Shown here: positions 9,372 through 17,441 of the stretch, one piece after another
Position numbering within the stretch: the first letter of the stretch is position 1
Layout: each line of letters starts with the position of its first letter
Origin: an uncultured Shimia sp.
GTDB lineage: Bacteria > Pseudomonadota > Alphaproteobacteria > Rhodobacterales > Rhodobacteraceae
DNA length: 64,000 nt
NCBI GenBank assembly: GCA_937897325.1
Contig: CALCOY010000027.1
Location: forward strand, 62,001 to 126,000
Direction: 5' to 3'
Program-made: the position numbers and the translations under genes
Notes under the pieces: model-generated
Told to the model about the DNA's origin: nothing
The model's database searches: none
The model's input: the letters and a program-made list of their open reading frames with translations, nothing else

Positions 9372-9647
9372 TCATACCCAGCGAAAGACAGCCGCAGCAT
9401 AGACGACACAGACGGCCAGCGCCCAATACTGCGCTATATCCGTCAGCCCAAGCCATGCCAGATTGATAAAGGCCGAGCCCAAAAGCGTGATGAAGAGCCG
9501 ATCTCCCCGCGTTGTCTCGATCCGCAGAATACCCACGCGCGGCGTTTCAGGATAGCGGATCGCAAGCACTGTAAAAGTGATCAGAAGCGCCGCAATTGTC
9601 CCGAAGAAAGCGGCCGTGGGCCAGGTCCATGCCATCCAGTCAAGCAT
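9372..9647 (-). CDS. DUF2160 small membrane protein of the glycerol transporter operon
   Basis: This 91-residue protein has three predicted membrane segments (residues about 8-30, 51-68 and 72-88) joined by a charged loop containing RIETTRGDRLF. Pattern and location match DUF2160, which is repeatedly found next to the glycerol ABC transporter genes. It may be an accessory membrane subunit, but no function is established. AGAGGA lies upstream of the ATG. Confidence 0.82.
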   Translation of the reverse strand: MLDWMAWTWPTAAFFGTIAALLITFTVLAIRYPETPRVGILRIETTRGDRLFITLLGSAFINLAWLGLTDIAQYWALAVCVVYAAAVFRWV

Positions 9648-9662
9648 CGTATGATCCTCTTT

Positions 9663-10031
9663 CTAGCATCCGCATTCAAAGCCTGTTTCGAAGTTTGGTT
9701 CGGCCGGGCAATAGAGTTCCTGTCGTGGAAATCCGATCCGTCGGTGTTCCAGATCAGCGACGAAGCCTCCATTTGCCCAACACCATGTGCCGGTTCCAAG
9801 ATGTTCGCTGAAGGCGTCGCAGTCCTTGCCGAAATAGATGACCTCCTCACCGGTTTCGATCACGGTTGCTGCGCCGGTGCCGACGAAGCGGCTCACAGGC
9901 CATTTGGAGCGCAAGACATACCCATTGTCGTTGCAGGTGACATCATAGCTATGACCGTCACTCGACACCTGGGCAAGCGTGCCTGTCGCCATAAGCGCAA
10001 AAGACAATGGATAAAGGGTGCGCAAGCTCAA
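9663..10031 (-). CDS. Secreted six-cysteine protein in the glycerol transporter operon
   Basis: The 122-residue product has a signal peptide (LYPLSFALMATGTLAQ, cleavage near residue 20) and a mature part of about 100 residues with six cysteines. These lie in VTCND, KDCDAF, TWCWAN, LYCPAE and the terminal FECGC, enough for three disulfides. The TTG start overlaps the glpQ stop as TTGA, so it should be translated by coupling from the permease gene. No family was recognised. The location between permease and binding-protein genes suggests a periplasmic role linked to glycerol uptake, but that is inference. Confidence 0.72.
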   Translation of the reverse strand: MSLRTLYPLSFALMATGTLAQVSSDGHSYDVTCNDNGYVLRSKWPVSRFVGTGAATVIETGEEVIYFGKDCDAFSEHLGTGTWCWANGGFVADLEHRRIGFPRQELYCPAEPNFETGFECGC

Positions 10032-10873
10032 ACCCTCCCAAGGGCAAAGCCCTTGGCGATGTAGTTACGCACGAAGTAGATCACCAACGCTCCTGGCACG
10101 ATTGTCAGGATGCCCGCGGCCGCCAGCACGCCCCAGTCCACACCACTTGCCCCGACTGTACGGGTCATTGTGGCGGCAATCGGTTTGGCATCAACGGTTG
10201 TCAGTGTCCGGCTCAGCAGCAGTTCCACCCAGGAGAACATGAAGCAGAAGAATGCCGCCACACCGATGCCTGACGAGATTAGTGGCATAAAGATCTTCAC
10301 GAAGAACGATCCGAAGGAATAGCCGTCGATATAGGCTGTTTCGTCGATCTCTTTCGGCACGCCGCGCATGAATCCTTCAAGGATCCAAACCGCGAGCGGC
10401 ACGTTGAAGAGACAATGCGCAAGCGCCACAGCGATATGTGTGTCGAACAGGCCGACGGAGGAGTAAAGCTGAAAGAAAGGCAGCGCGAAGACCGCTGGCG
10501 GGGCCATCCTGTTCGTCAGGAGCCAAAAGAACAGATGCTTGTCGCCCATAAAGTGATAGCGGCTAAATGCATAGGCGGCCGGCAGGGCCACGGTGATTGA
10601 AATCAGCGTGTTCATGAGCACATAAAGCAGCGAATTCACGTATCCCATGTACCATGCCGGGTCCGTCAGGATGGTAGCGTAATTGTCGAAAGTCAGGTTA
10701 CGCGGCCAGAGCGTGAATTCGTTCAGGATCTCGAAATTGGTCTTCAGGCTCATGTTCAAAAGCCAGTAGATCGGCAAAAGCAGGAACACGAGGTAAAGCG
10801 TCATAACGATCACGCTCGTCTTGATCCGGGGCAGACTGCGCGTCTTGTCGGCGGTCATCGCGACGTCGGTCAT
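10028..10873 (-). CDS. glpQ: Glycerol ABC transporter permease
   Basis: The 281-residue protein is a MalG-type inner-membrane permease with six predicted membrane segments. It carries the cytoplasmic EAA loop in the form EIDETAYIDGYSFGSFFVKIFMP, which contacts the ATPase. The start overlaps the glpP stop (TGATG at 10873), and its own stop overlaps the start of the Cys-rich protein. It forms the channel together with GlpP. Confidence 0.93.
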   Translation of the reverse strand: MTDVAMTADKTRSLPRIKTSVIVMTLYLVFLLLPIYWLLNMSLKTNFEILNEFTLWPRNLTFDNYATILTDPAWYMGYVNSLLYVLMNTLISITVALPAAYAFSRYHFMGDKHLFFWLLTNRMAPPAVFALPFFQLYSSVGLFDTHIAVALAHCLFNVPLAVWILEGFMRGVPKEIDETAYIDGYSFGSFFVKIFMPLISSGIGVAAFFCFMFSWVELLLSRTLTTVDAKPIAATMTRTVGASGVDWGVLAAAGILTIVPGALVIYFVRNYIAKGFALGRV

Positions 10874-11745
10874 CAGACACCATCCCGTTTATCAAGGTTC
10901 GTCATGACCGTGTAGAACACCCATGAGATCAGCAGGATCACAAGGAAGTACATGATCGAGAAGGCCGCCGCCGGTCCAAGATCGAACTGACCAAGTGCCA
11001 TCTTCACAAGATCGATCGACAGGAATGTCGTCGCATTGCCTGGGCCTCCACCGGTCACGACGAAAGGTTCTGTGTAAATCATGAAGCTGTCCATGAAGCG
11101 CAACAGGATCGCGATCATCAGAACGCCCATCATCTTGGGCAACTCTATGTAGCGGAACACCTTCCACCGGCTGGCCTGATCGATCTTCGCCGCTTGATAG
11201 TAGGCGTCTGGGATCGATTGCAGCCCCGCATATGCCAGCAATGCGACGAGTGATGTCCAATGCCAGACATCCATGACAATCACCGTGATCCAGGCGGCGA
11301 GGACGTTCTGCGTGTAGTTGTATTCGATCCCCATCAGGTCGAGCGTGTAGCCCAATAGGCCAATATCGACCCGACCAAAAATCTGCCAGATCGTGCCAAC
11401 CACGTTCCAAGGGATCAGTAGTGGAAGTGACATCATCACGAGGCAAAAGCTGGCCCAAAAACCGCTCTTTGGCATGTTGAGCGCAATAAAGACCCCCAAC
11501 GGGATCTGAATGCTCAGGATGATAGCAGAAAATGCAAGCTGCCGTCCAAGCGCATCCCACATCCGTTCGGAGGCGAGCATTTCTTCGAACCATTCAAGAC
11601 CCGCCCAGAAGAACTGGTTGTTGCCGAACGTGTCCTGAACCGAATAGTTGACCACTGTCATCAGTGGGATCACCGCTGAGAACGCGACAAGCACAAGAAC
11701 CGGCAGGACGAGGAACCATGCCTTTTGATTGACGGTCTTTTCCAT
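10873..11745 (-). CDS. glpP: Glycerol ABC transporter permease
   Basis: The 290-residue protein is a MalF-type permease with six predicted membrane segments. An EAA-type loop reads IPDAYYQAAKIDQASRWKVFRYIELP. The start was set at MEKTVNQKAWFLVLPVLVL because this ATG overlaps the glpT stop (TGATG at 11745) and begins just before the first membrane helix; the frame is open about ten codons further. It pairs with GlpQ. Confidence 0.93.
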   Translation of the reverse strand: MEKTVNQKAWFLVLPVLVLVAFSAVIPLMTVVNYSVQDTFGNNQFFWAGLEWFEEMLASERMWDALGRQLAFSAIILSIQIPLGVFIALNMPKSGFWASFCLVMMSLPLLIPWNVVGTIWQIFGRVDIGLLGYTLDLMGIEYNYTQNVLAAWITVIVMDVWHWTSLVALLAYAGLQSIPDAYYQAAKIDQASRWKVFRYIELPKMMGVLMIAILLRFMDSFMIYTEPFVVTGGGPGNATTFLSIDLVKMALGQFDLGPAAAFSIMYFLVILLISWVFYTVMTNLDKRDGV

Positions 11746-12824
11746 CAGGCAGCCTCTTTTGGTGCAACGCGCCAATCGTCGGCGTAGACGTTGATATGTG
11801 CTGGATCAAAGCGGATCCGGTTCCGATCAGGTCCGATTGGCTCACTTTCGGGCGCGATGATGTTGATATCACAACCAAAAAACTCCGCGCGAACGATCTT
11901 GTGTCGGCCTACATCTTCGACCCGCCGGACCTTGACTGGTAAACCTTCGGTTTTCGAAAGTGTGACGAATTCCGGCCGCACGCCTATCTCAATCTTGCCG
12001 GACAGCGCATCGTAAGGCGCTGCCAGGTCAATTTTAGCGCCATTGATATGAGCGCGCGCGCCGTCTATCTGCGCCGGCAGAACATTCATGCCTGGAGAAC
12101 CGATGAAATAACCCACAAATGTGTGGGCAGGGGTCTCAAACAATTCTTCGGGCGTGCCAATCTGGACGACACGCCCGTCATGCATCACAACAACTTTGTC
12201 GGCGAAGGTCAGCGCTTCAGTCTGGTCGTGCGTCACGTAGATCATCGTGTGGCCGAACTGATTGTGCAGCGATTTCAACTGCGTGCGCAGCTCCCATTTC
12301 ATATGGGGATCGATCACCGTTAGCGGTTCATCGAAAAGAAGCGCGTTGACGTCCTCGCGCACCATGCCGCGGCCCAGGCTGATTTTCTGCTTGGCGTCCG
12401 CCGTCAGACCTCGCGCCTTGCGATCCAGTACTTCTTCCATGCCGATCATCCGCGCGATTTCCTGCACTCTCGACGCGACGTAGCTGGCGTCGTTGCCTCG
12501 GTTCCTGAGTGGGAAGGCGAGGTTGTCGCGCACGCTCATCGTGTCGTAGACGACCGGGAATTGGAACACCTGTGCGATATTGCGTTCTGCCGTCGGCGCG
12601 CCCGTCACGTCTTGATCGTTGAAAAGGATGCGTCCCTGACTTGGATGAAGAAGGCCCGATATAATATTGAGAAGTGTGGATTTTCCGCAACCTGAAGCGC
12701 CAAGCAGGGCGTAGGCTTCACCGTCGTTCCAGTCGTGGTTCAGCTCTTTCAGGGCGAAATCTGCCTCGCTCGCTGGCTTTGGCAGGTACGAATGCGCCAG
12801 ATTGTCGAGTGTAATCTTCGCCAT
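11745..12824 (-). CDS. glpT: Glycerol ABC transporter ATPase with degenerate signature motif
   Basis: The 359-residue ATPase has Walker A GASGCGKST at residues 42-50, Walker B LLFDEPLTVIDP and the His switch YVTHDQTEAL, followed by a C-terminal TOBE-like domain. The ABC signature is not LSGGQ but LTADAKQKISLGRG, so the composite ATP site that uses it may be weak. The start was set at MAKITLDN: its ATG begins 1 base after the glpS stop, and the longer open frame upstream lies inside glpS. It should pair with GlpS as an asymmetric heterodimer. Confidence 0.92.
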   Translation of the reverse strand: MAKITLDNLAHSYLPKPASEADFALKELNHDWNDGEAYALLGASGCGKSTLLNIISGLLHPSQGRILFNDQDVTGAPTAERNIAQVFQFPVVYDTMSVRDNLAFPLRNRGNDASYVASRVQEIARMIGMEEVLDRKARGLTADAKQKISLGRGMVREDVNALLFDEPLTVIDPHMKWELRTQLKSLHNQFGHTMIYVTHDQTEALTFADKVVVMHDGRVVQIGTPEELFETPAHTFVGYFIGSPGMNVLPAQIDGARAHINGAKIDLAAPYDALSGKIEIGVRPEFVTLSKTEGLPVKVRRVEDVGRHKIVRAEFFGCDINIIAPESEPIGPDRNRIRFDPAHINVYADDWRVAPKEAA

Positions 12825-12825
12825 A

Positions 12826-13914
12826 TCAGGCTGCCAACGCGTAAGCGGCCGACGCGACCAGTGCACCGTCTTCACCAAAGACGTACACATGTGCCGGATC
12901 GAGATAGACCTGCATATCAGTTTCCAGCGGCAGATCATGTACGCCGTGAACAACACCAACCCAACGCGCGCCACTATGGTCGACGTGGACAAAGGTCTCC
13001 GATCCGGTCAATTCAGTCACGACAAGGCGCGCTGTGAATTCCATTGCCTCTTCACCATGTTTGCTGATTTCCAGATGGTTGGGCCGAAACCCCGCGAGGT
13101 AGCGACCGTCGGCAAGTTCAGCCAGTTTTCCGGAGGCTACCGCGGACTGACCGTTACCAAACATGAGCTTCTGACCCGTCTTTGATATCTGAAGGAAGTT
13201 CATCGGCGGGTCGCTGAAGACACGCGCTGTGGTCGCGTTAACAGGCTGACGGTAGACGCGCGGTGTCGGGCCGAACTGGGTGACGCGACCCTCCCACAAG
13301 GTCGCGGTGTTGCCGCCAAGCAGCAATGCTTCTTCAGGCTCGGTCGTCGCATAAACGAAGATTGCTCCGGATTCTTCGAAAATTTTTGGGATTTCCGCCC
13401 TCAACTCTTCGCGAAGCTTGTAATCCAGGTTCGCCAGGGGTTCATCCAGCAGAACCAACCCGGCGTTTTTGACCAAGGCGCGCGCCAAGGCGCAACGCTG
13501 TTGTTGGCCACCAGACAGTTCCAGTGGTTTGCGATCCAGCATTGGTGTCAGCTTCATCAGGTCGGCGGTCTGTCTTACAGCCGCGTCAACCTCGGATGAA
13601 GATTTCCCCATAAGCCGCAGTGGGGAAGCGATATTCTCGAAAACACTCATCGATGGATAGTTAATGAATTGTTGGTAGACCATAGCGACCTGCCGGTCCT
13701 GAACACGCTGACCGGTCACGTCGTCCCCGTTCCAGATTATTCGACCGGTTTCGGGAGCATCCAGTCCTGCCATCACGCGCATAAGGGATGTCTTGCCCGA
13801 AAGGGTTGGCCCCAGTAGGACGTTCATGGTTCCTTTGCTGAGTGTCAGATCGGTTGGGTAGATATGTGTCTGCCCACCTGCCTTTTTTGACACATTTTCA
13901 AGTATCAGTGTCAT
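12826..13914 (-). CDS. glpS: Glycerol ABC transporter ATPase
   Basis: The 362-residue ATPase has Walker A GPTLSGKT at residues 35-42, Q-loop VYQQFINYPSMSV, a canonical signature LSGGQQQR at 133-140 and Walker B LVLLDEPLANLD. The position of the switch His is filled by a Thr in YATTEPEEAL, which is unusual and complementary to GlpT, which keeps the His but lacks the standard signature. A C-terminal regulatory domain follows. It lies 22 bp after glpD and 1 bp before glpT. Confidence 0.92.
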   Translation of the reverse strand: MTLILENVSKKAGGQTHIYPTDLTLSKGTMNVLLGPTLSGKTSLMRVMAGLDAPETGRIIWNGDDVTGQRVQDRQVAMVYQQFINYPSMSVFENIASPLRLMGKSSSEVDAAVRQTADLMKLTPMLDRKPLELSGGQQQRCALARALVKNAGLVLLDEPLANLDYKLREELRAEIPKIFEESGAIFVYATTEPEEALLLGGNTATLWEGRVTQFGPTPRVYRQPVNATTARVFSDPPMNFLQISKTGQKLMFGNGQSAVASGKLAELADGRYLAGFRPNHLEISKHGEEAMEFTARLVVTELTGSETFVHVDHSGARWVGVVHGVHDLPLETDMQVYLDPAHVYVFGEDGALVASAAYALAA

Positions 13915-13936
13915 GACATGTCTTCCTCAAACAGAC

Positions 13937-15541
13937 TTACTCGGCCGCAGTCGGCTGTGCAGCCTCAAGTTTTTGTTGCATCCAATGGTCTAGCTTGCTG
14001 ACTTCGGTTTCATTCAACCTCAGTCCAAGCTTGCTGCGCCGCCAAAGCACGTCGTCCGCGGTTTGCGCGTATTCGTGATCGATCAGCCAATCCACCTCAC
14101 GCTCCGTCAGGCTCTCTCCAAAATCTTGCCCCAGATCCGATGGAGATTCGGCTCCTTCCAGAATGTCCCACGCTTCTGTCCCATATGCACGTATCAGTCT
14201 TCGCGCCCAAAAGTCGGATAGAAAAGCATGATCCCGGCGTAAGCGTCCAATCAGATCGTTCACCCCGCCAACGTCAAAATCACCGCCAGGAAGCGACGCG
14301 CCCGCAGTCCAAGGGCCGGTTGTCCTTGGAAAGTAAGGTGCGATCTTCTCAAGCGCCGCTTCCGACAAACGACGATATGTCGTGATCTTTCCGCCAAAGA
14401 TGTTCAAGACGGGCACACCAGCCAGATCGTCGACTTTCAGGGTGTAATCGCGCGTTGCCGCTGTCGCAGAGCTTGCACCGTCATCATAAAGGGGACGCAC
14501 CCCGGAATACGTCCAGACAATATCGTTGGCGGTGACGTCCTTTGCAAAATACTGCGAGGCGAAGTTGCAAAGATATTCCTGCTCTTCCTGTGTGCAGACG
14601 GGCGCATTGTCTGGCGTGTCATGTTCCTGATCGGTGGTGCCGATCAAGGTGAAATCCTGCTCGTACGGAATTGCAAAGATGATCCGACCGTCCGTGCCCT
14701 GGAAGAAATAGCATTTGTCATGATCAAAAAGCTTGCGCGTCACGATGTGACTTCCCCGGACCAGCCGGACACCTTCCCGGCTGTTCAGCCGCAGCGTCTG
14801 CTGGATGATGTCACCAACCCAAGGCCCCCCCGCATTGACCAGCATCTTCGCAAAGTGATGTGTCTTCCGGCCAGTCGTTACGTTTTGGGTGACAATCTCC
14901 CATCTGTTATCAAGGCGCTGCGCAGAAAGCACTTTCTCCCGCACAAGTATGTTTGCTCCGCGCGCTTCCGCGTCCCGCGCGTTCAGGATCACCAGCCGCG
15001 AATCCTCGACCCAGCAATCGGAGTACTCGAACGCCTTATGGAATTTTGCGTTCAATGGCGCGCCTTCGGGCGTATCTCTTAGGTCGATGGTGGATGTGCC
15101 GGGCAAGATTTTGCGGCCGCCCAGGTTATCATAAAGAAAAAGGCCAAGGCGGATCAGCCACGCGGGACGACGGCCTTTCATCCACGGCATCAAGACGTTC
15201 AGAAGTTTTGAGGTCGGCGTTTCGCTTTCAAATTGCATATCTTTGTGAAACGGCAGGACAAACCGCATTGGCCAACTAATATGCGGCATCGCGCGCAGAA
15301 GCGTTTCGCGTTCGATCAGCGCTTCGCGCACAAGGCGAAACTCAAAATACTCAAGATATCTGAGCCCGCCGTGGAAAAGCTTGGTCGAACTACTCGAGGT
15401 CGCCGCAGCTAGGTCGTTCATCTCGGCGAGGGTCACAGTCAGGCCGCGGCCTGCGGCATCTCTTGCGATGCCACATCCATTGATCCCGCCACCTATGACG
15501 AACAGATCGGTCGTGTTTTTCGGATCGGCTGTCGCTGACAA
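13937..15541 (-). CDS. glpD: Aerobic glycerol-3-phosphate dehydrogenase
   Basis: GlpD oxidises sn-glycerol 3-phosphate to dihydroxyacetone phosphate and passes electrons to quinone at the inner membrane. The FAD-binding motif VIGGGINGCGIARDAAGRGL lies at about residues 15-34. STKLFHGGLRYLE, the substrate-region GTTDQEHDTP, YSGVRPLYDDG and GGKITTYRRLSE follow. A TTG start at 15541 with GGGGAGA upstream gives 534 residues and a family-typical N-terminus; an ATG at 15592 would add 17 unsupported residues. It is the first gene of the glycerol operon, divergent from glpR. Confidence 0.94.
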   Translation of the reverse strand: MSATADPKNTTDLFVIGGGINGCGIARDAAGRGLTVTLAEMNDLAAATSSSSTKLFHGGLRYLEYFEFRLVREALIERETLLRAMPHISWPMRFVLPFHKDMQFESETPTSKLLNVLMPWMKGRRPAWLIRLGLFLYDNLGGRKILPGTSTIDLRDTPEGAPLNAKFHKAFEYSDCWVEDSRLVILNARDAEARGANILVREKVLSAQRLDNRWEIVTQNVTTGRKTHHFAKMLVNAGGPWVGDIIQQTLRLNSREGVRLVRGSHIVTRKLFDHDKCYFFQGTDGRIIFAIPYEQDFTLIGTTDQEHDTPDNAPVCTQEEQEYLCNFASQYFAKDVTANDIVWTYSGVRPLYDDGASSATAATRDYTLKVDDLAGVPVLNIFGGKITTYRRLSEAALEKIAPYFPRTTGPWTAGASLPGGDFDVGGVNDLIGRLRRDHAFLSDFWARRLIRAYGTEAWDILEGAESPSDLGQDFGESLTEREVDWLIDHEYAQTADDVLWRRSKLGLRLNETEVSKLDHWMQQKLEAAQPTAAE

Positions 15542-15599
15542 TCTCGTCTCTCCCCGATGACAAGCGAAACATAAGAAGCGGATGTCTGTCAAACAAATG

Positions 15600-15623
15600 T
15601 TCGCTTGCTTTCGTATTTTTTCG
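15600..15623. promoter_or_regulatory. Candidate GlpR operator: three TTCG elements, 10-bp period
   Basis: In the glpD/glpR intergenic region TTCG occurs at 15600-15603, 15610-15613 and 15620-15623, exactly one helical turn apart, in an otherwise T-rich stretch. DeoR-family repressors, to which GlpR belongs, often bind repeated TTCG-type half sites. The array overlaps the -35 element and spacer of the best glpR promoter and lies about 60 bp upstream of glpD, so one site could control both directions. Binding by GlpR is inferred. Confidence 0.55.
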
Positions 15624-15633
15624 TTTTTATAGA
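15605..15633 (+). promoter_or_regulatory. Candidate sigma70-type promoter of glpR
   Basis: TTGCTT at 15605-15610 and TATAGA at 15628-15633 are separated by 17 bp, a close fit to a housekeeping promoter, 86 bp upstream of the glpR start. It overlaps the TTCG array, which would allow autorepression. Confidence 0.5.
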
Positions 15634-15718
15634 ATGGTCGGCCCAGGCGGGCGTGCGACCTTCAAGGTTGATCCTCTGCGAACATAGTCGCACATTGCAT
15701 CCAAGTTCGGAGGAGTTC

Positions 15719-16501
15719 ATGCCGCAGTCTTTTCGGCTTCCTGAAATAATCGACATCGCAAGGGCTGAAGGTAAGGTAACTGTGGACGGCCTGGCCGATC
15801 GGTTGGGTGTCACGGTGCAAACGATCAGACGCGACCTGTCAGAGCTTGCCGAAGCCGGTAAGCTGGAGCGGGTGCATGGCGGTGCCGTGCTGCCGTCGGG
15901 CGTTTCGAATATAGGTTATGAAGACCGGCGCGGTCTGAACCCTGCGGCCAAGATTGCGATCGCGAAAGCCTGTGCGCAACAGATCCCCGACGGCACATCA
16001 TTGTTTTTGAACATCGGCACATCTACTGAGGCGGTCGCGCACGCATTGCTGCATCACCGCGATCTCATGGTCGTGACCAACAACATGAATGTGGCCAACA
16101 TACTTGTCGAAAACACGGCATGTCGCATTATCGTGGCGGGCGGCGTTTTGCGCCGGTCGGATGGTGGCTTGATCGGCAACCTGACCACGTCGACAATCGA
16201 GCAATTTAAGTTTGACTATGCGGTGATCGGATGTTCGGCCCTCGACAACGACGGAGATCTGCTCGACTTCGACTTTCAGGAGGTGAATGTGAGCCAGACG
16301 ATCCTGCGCCAGTCGCGCAAGACATTCTTGGTTGCGGACCACTCGAAGTTTCAGCGCAGCGCGCCCGCACGGATCACTTCGCTCTCGCAGATCGATGGCT
16401 TCTTCACGGATCGGCAGCTGTCGGGCGGTCTTGCCGCGCGGTGCCGGGACTGGGGTGTAGATGTGCACGTCTGCCGGGGTGACGGTGCTCCGAACAATTG
16501 A
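15719..16501 (+). CDS. glpR: DeoR-family glycerol-3-phosphate regulon repressor
   Basis: The 260-residue protein has an N-terminal DeoR winged helix (LPEIIDIARAEGKVTVDGLADRLGV-type, recognition helix VTVQTIRRDL at residues 31-40, wing RVHGGAV) and a C-terminal sugar-phosphate sensor domain (FLNIGTSTEAVAHAL, VVTNNMNVANIL, VAGGVLRRSDGGLIG). It probably senses glycerol 3-phosphate. The start at 15719 has GGAGG at the right distance; the upstream open frame runs through the promoter region and is rejected. It is divergent from glpD and upstream of the BKACE gene. Confidence 0.93.
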   Translation: MPQSFRLPEIIDIARAEGKVTVDGLADRLGVTVQTIRRDLSELAEAGKLERVHGGAVLPSGVSNIGYEDRRGLNPAAKIAIAKACAQQIPDGTSLFLNIGTSTEAVAHALLHHRDLMVVTNNMNVANILVENTACRIIVAGGVLRRSDGGLIGNLTTSTIEQFKFDYAVIGCSALDNDGDLLDFDFQEVNVSQTILRQSRKTFLVADHSKFQRSAPARITSLSQIDGFFTDRQLSGGLAARCRDWGVDVHVCRGDGAPNN

Positions 16502-16522
16502 CCCTGATTTAAGAGGCCGCGC

Positions 16523-17353
16523 TTGAACAAACCCTGCATCATTTGCGTCGCGATCACCGGTTCGGTGCCGACAAAGTCTGACAACCCCGCCGTGCCGATC
16601 ACGGTCACAGAGCAGATCGAGAGCACACATGCCGCATTCGAGGCTGGGGCCGCCATCTTGCATGCGCATGTCCGCAACGAAGATCAAAGCCCAAGTTCGG
16701 ATCCCGAGCGGTTTGTTTTGCTCAAGGAAGGGGTGGAGCGGCATTGCCCTGGTATGATTATTCAGTTTTCGACCGGCGGCAGGTCCGGCGCAGGCAAAGC
16801 ACGCGGTGGCATGCTGCCCTCGGGACCGGACATGGCGTCATTGACAGTAGGATCCAACAACTTTCCAACGCGGGTTTATGAGAACCCGCCGGATCTTGTG
16901 GATTGGCTGGCCTCCGAAATGCTCAGGTATGGCGTGAAGCCGGAGATTGAAGCTTTTGATCTGTCTCATATTTTCCAAGCTGCGAAGATGTTCAATGCGG
17001 GGCAGATCAAGGATCTGCCTTACGTCCAGTTTGTGATGGGCGTGAAAAACGCGATGCCGGTCGACAAGGCGGTATTCGATTTCTACGTCGAAACGCTTCA
17101 GCGCCTGATGCCTGGGTCAGAATGGTGCGCTGCGGGCATTGGTGCCGGTCAGATTACAATCAACGAATGGTCGATTGCAGCAGGCGGTCATGTCCGCACG
17201 GGACTTGAAGACAATGTCAGATTGGACAAGTCGACCCTTGCGCCATCGAACGCAGCTTTGGTTGAGCGTGCGGTGTCTATTTGTGATAGGCTCCGACGCC
17301 CCGTGGCCTCACCTGCTCAAGCGCGCGAGATCTTGGGTCTGCGCGCCTACTGA
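16523..17353 (+). CDS. BKACE (DUF849) beta-keto acid cleavage enzyme
   Basis: The 276-residue protein matches the BKACE family, zinc TIM-barrel enzymes that cleave a beta-keto acid with acetyl-CoA to give acetoacetate and a new acyl-CoA. Visible motifs are CVAITGSVPTK, the metal ligand motif HAHVRNED, QFSTGGRSGAG, SLTVGSNNFP, EIEAFDLSHIF and AAGIGAGQITINEWSIAAGGHVRTGLEDN. Length is typical. The physiological substrate cannot be read from the sequence. It is 21 bp after glpR and 88 bp before an acyl-CoA dehydrogenase gene, which suggests acyl-CoA catabolism such as carnitine or an amino-acid-derived keto acid. Confidence 0.88.
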   Translation: MNKPCIICVAITGSVPTKSDNPAVPITVTEQIESTHAAFEAGAAILHAHVRNEDQSPSSDPERFVLLKEGVERHCPGMIIQFSTGGRSGAGKARGGMLPSGPDMASLTVGSNNFPTRVYENPPDLVDWLASEMLRYGVKPEIEAFDLSHIFQAAKMFNAGQIKDLPYVQFVMGVKNAMPVDKAVFDFYVETLQRLMPGSEWCAAGIGAGQITINEWSIAAGGHVRTGLEDNVRLDKSTLAPSNAALVERAVSICDRLRRPVASPAQAREILGLRAY

Positions 17354-17441
17354 TGCGATTGCCGCTGCGTCACTCCTCTGCTCTTGTAGACATGTCACGG
17401 GAAACGCGCGACGGTTTTTCCAAGCTGTGGGAGGACATCTG

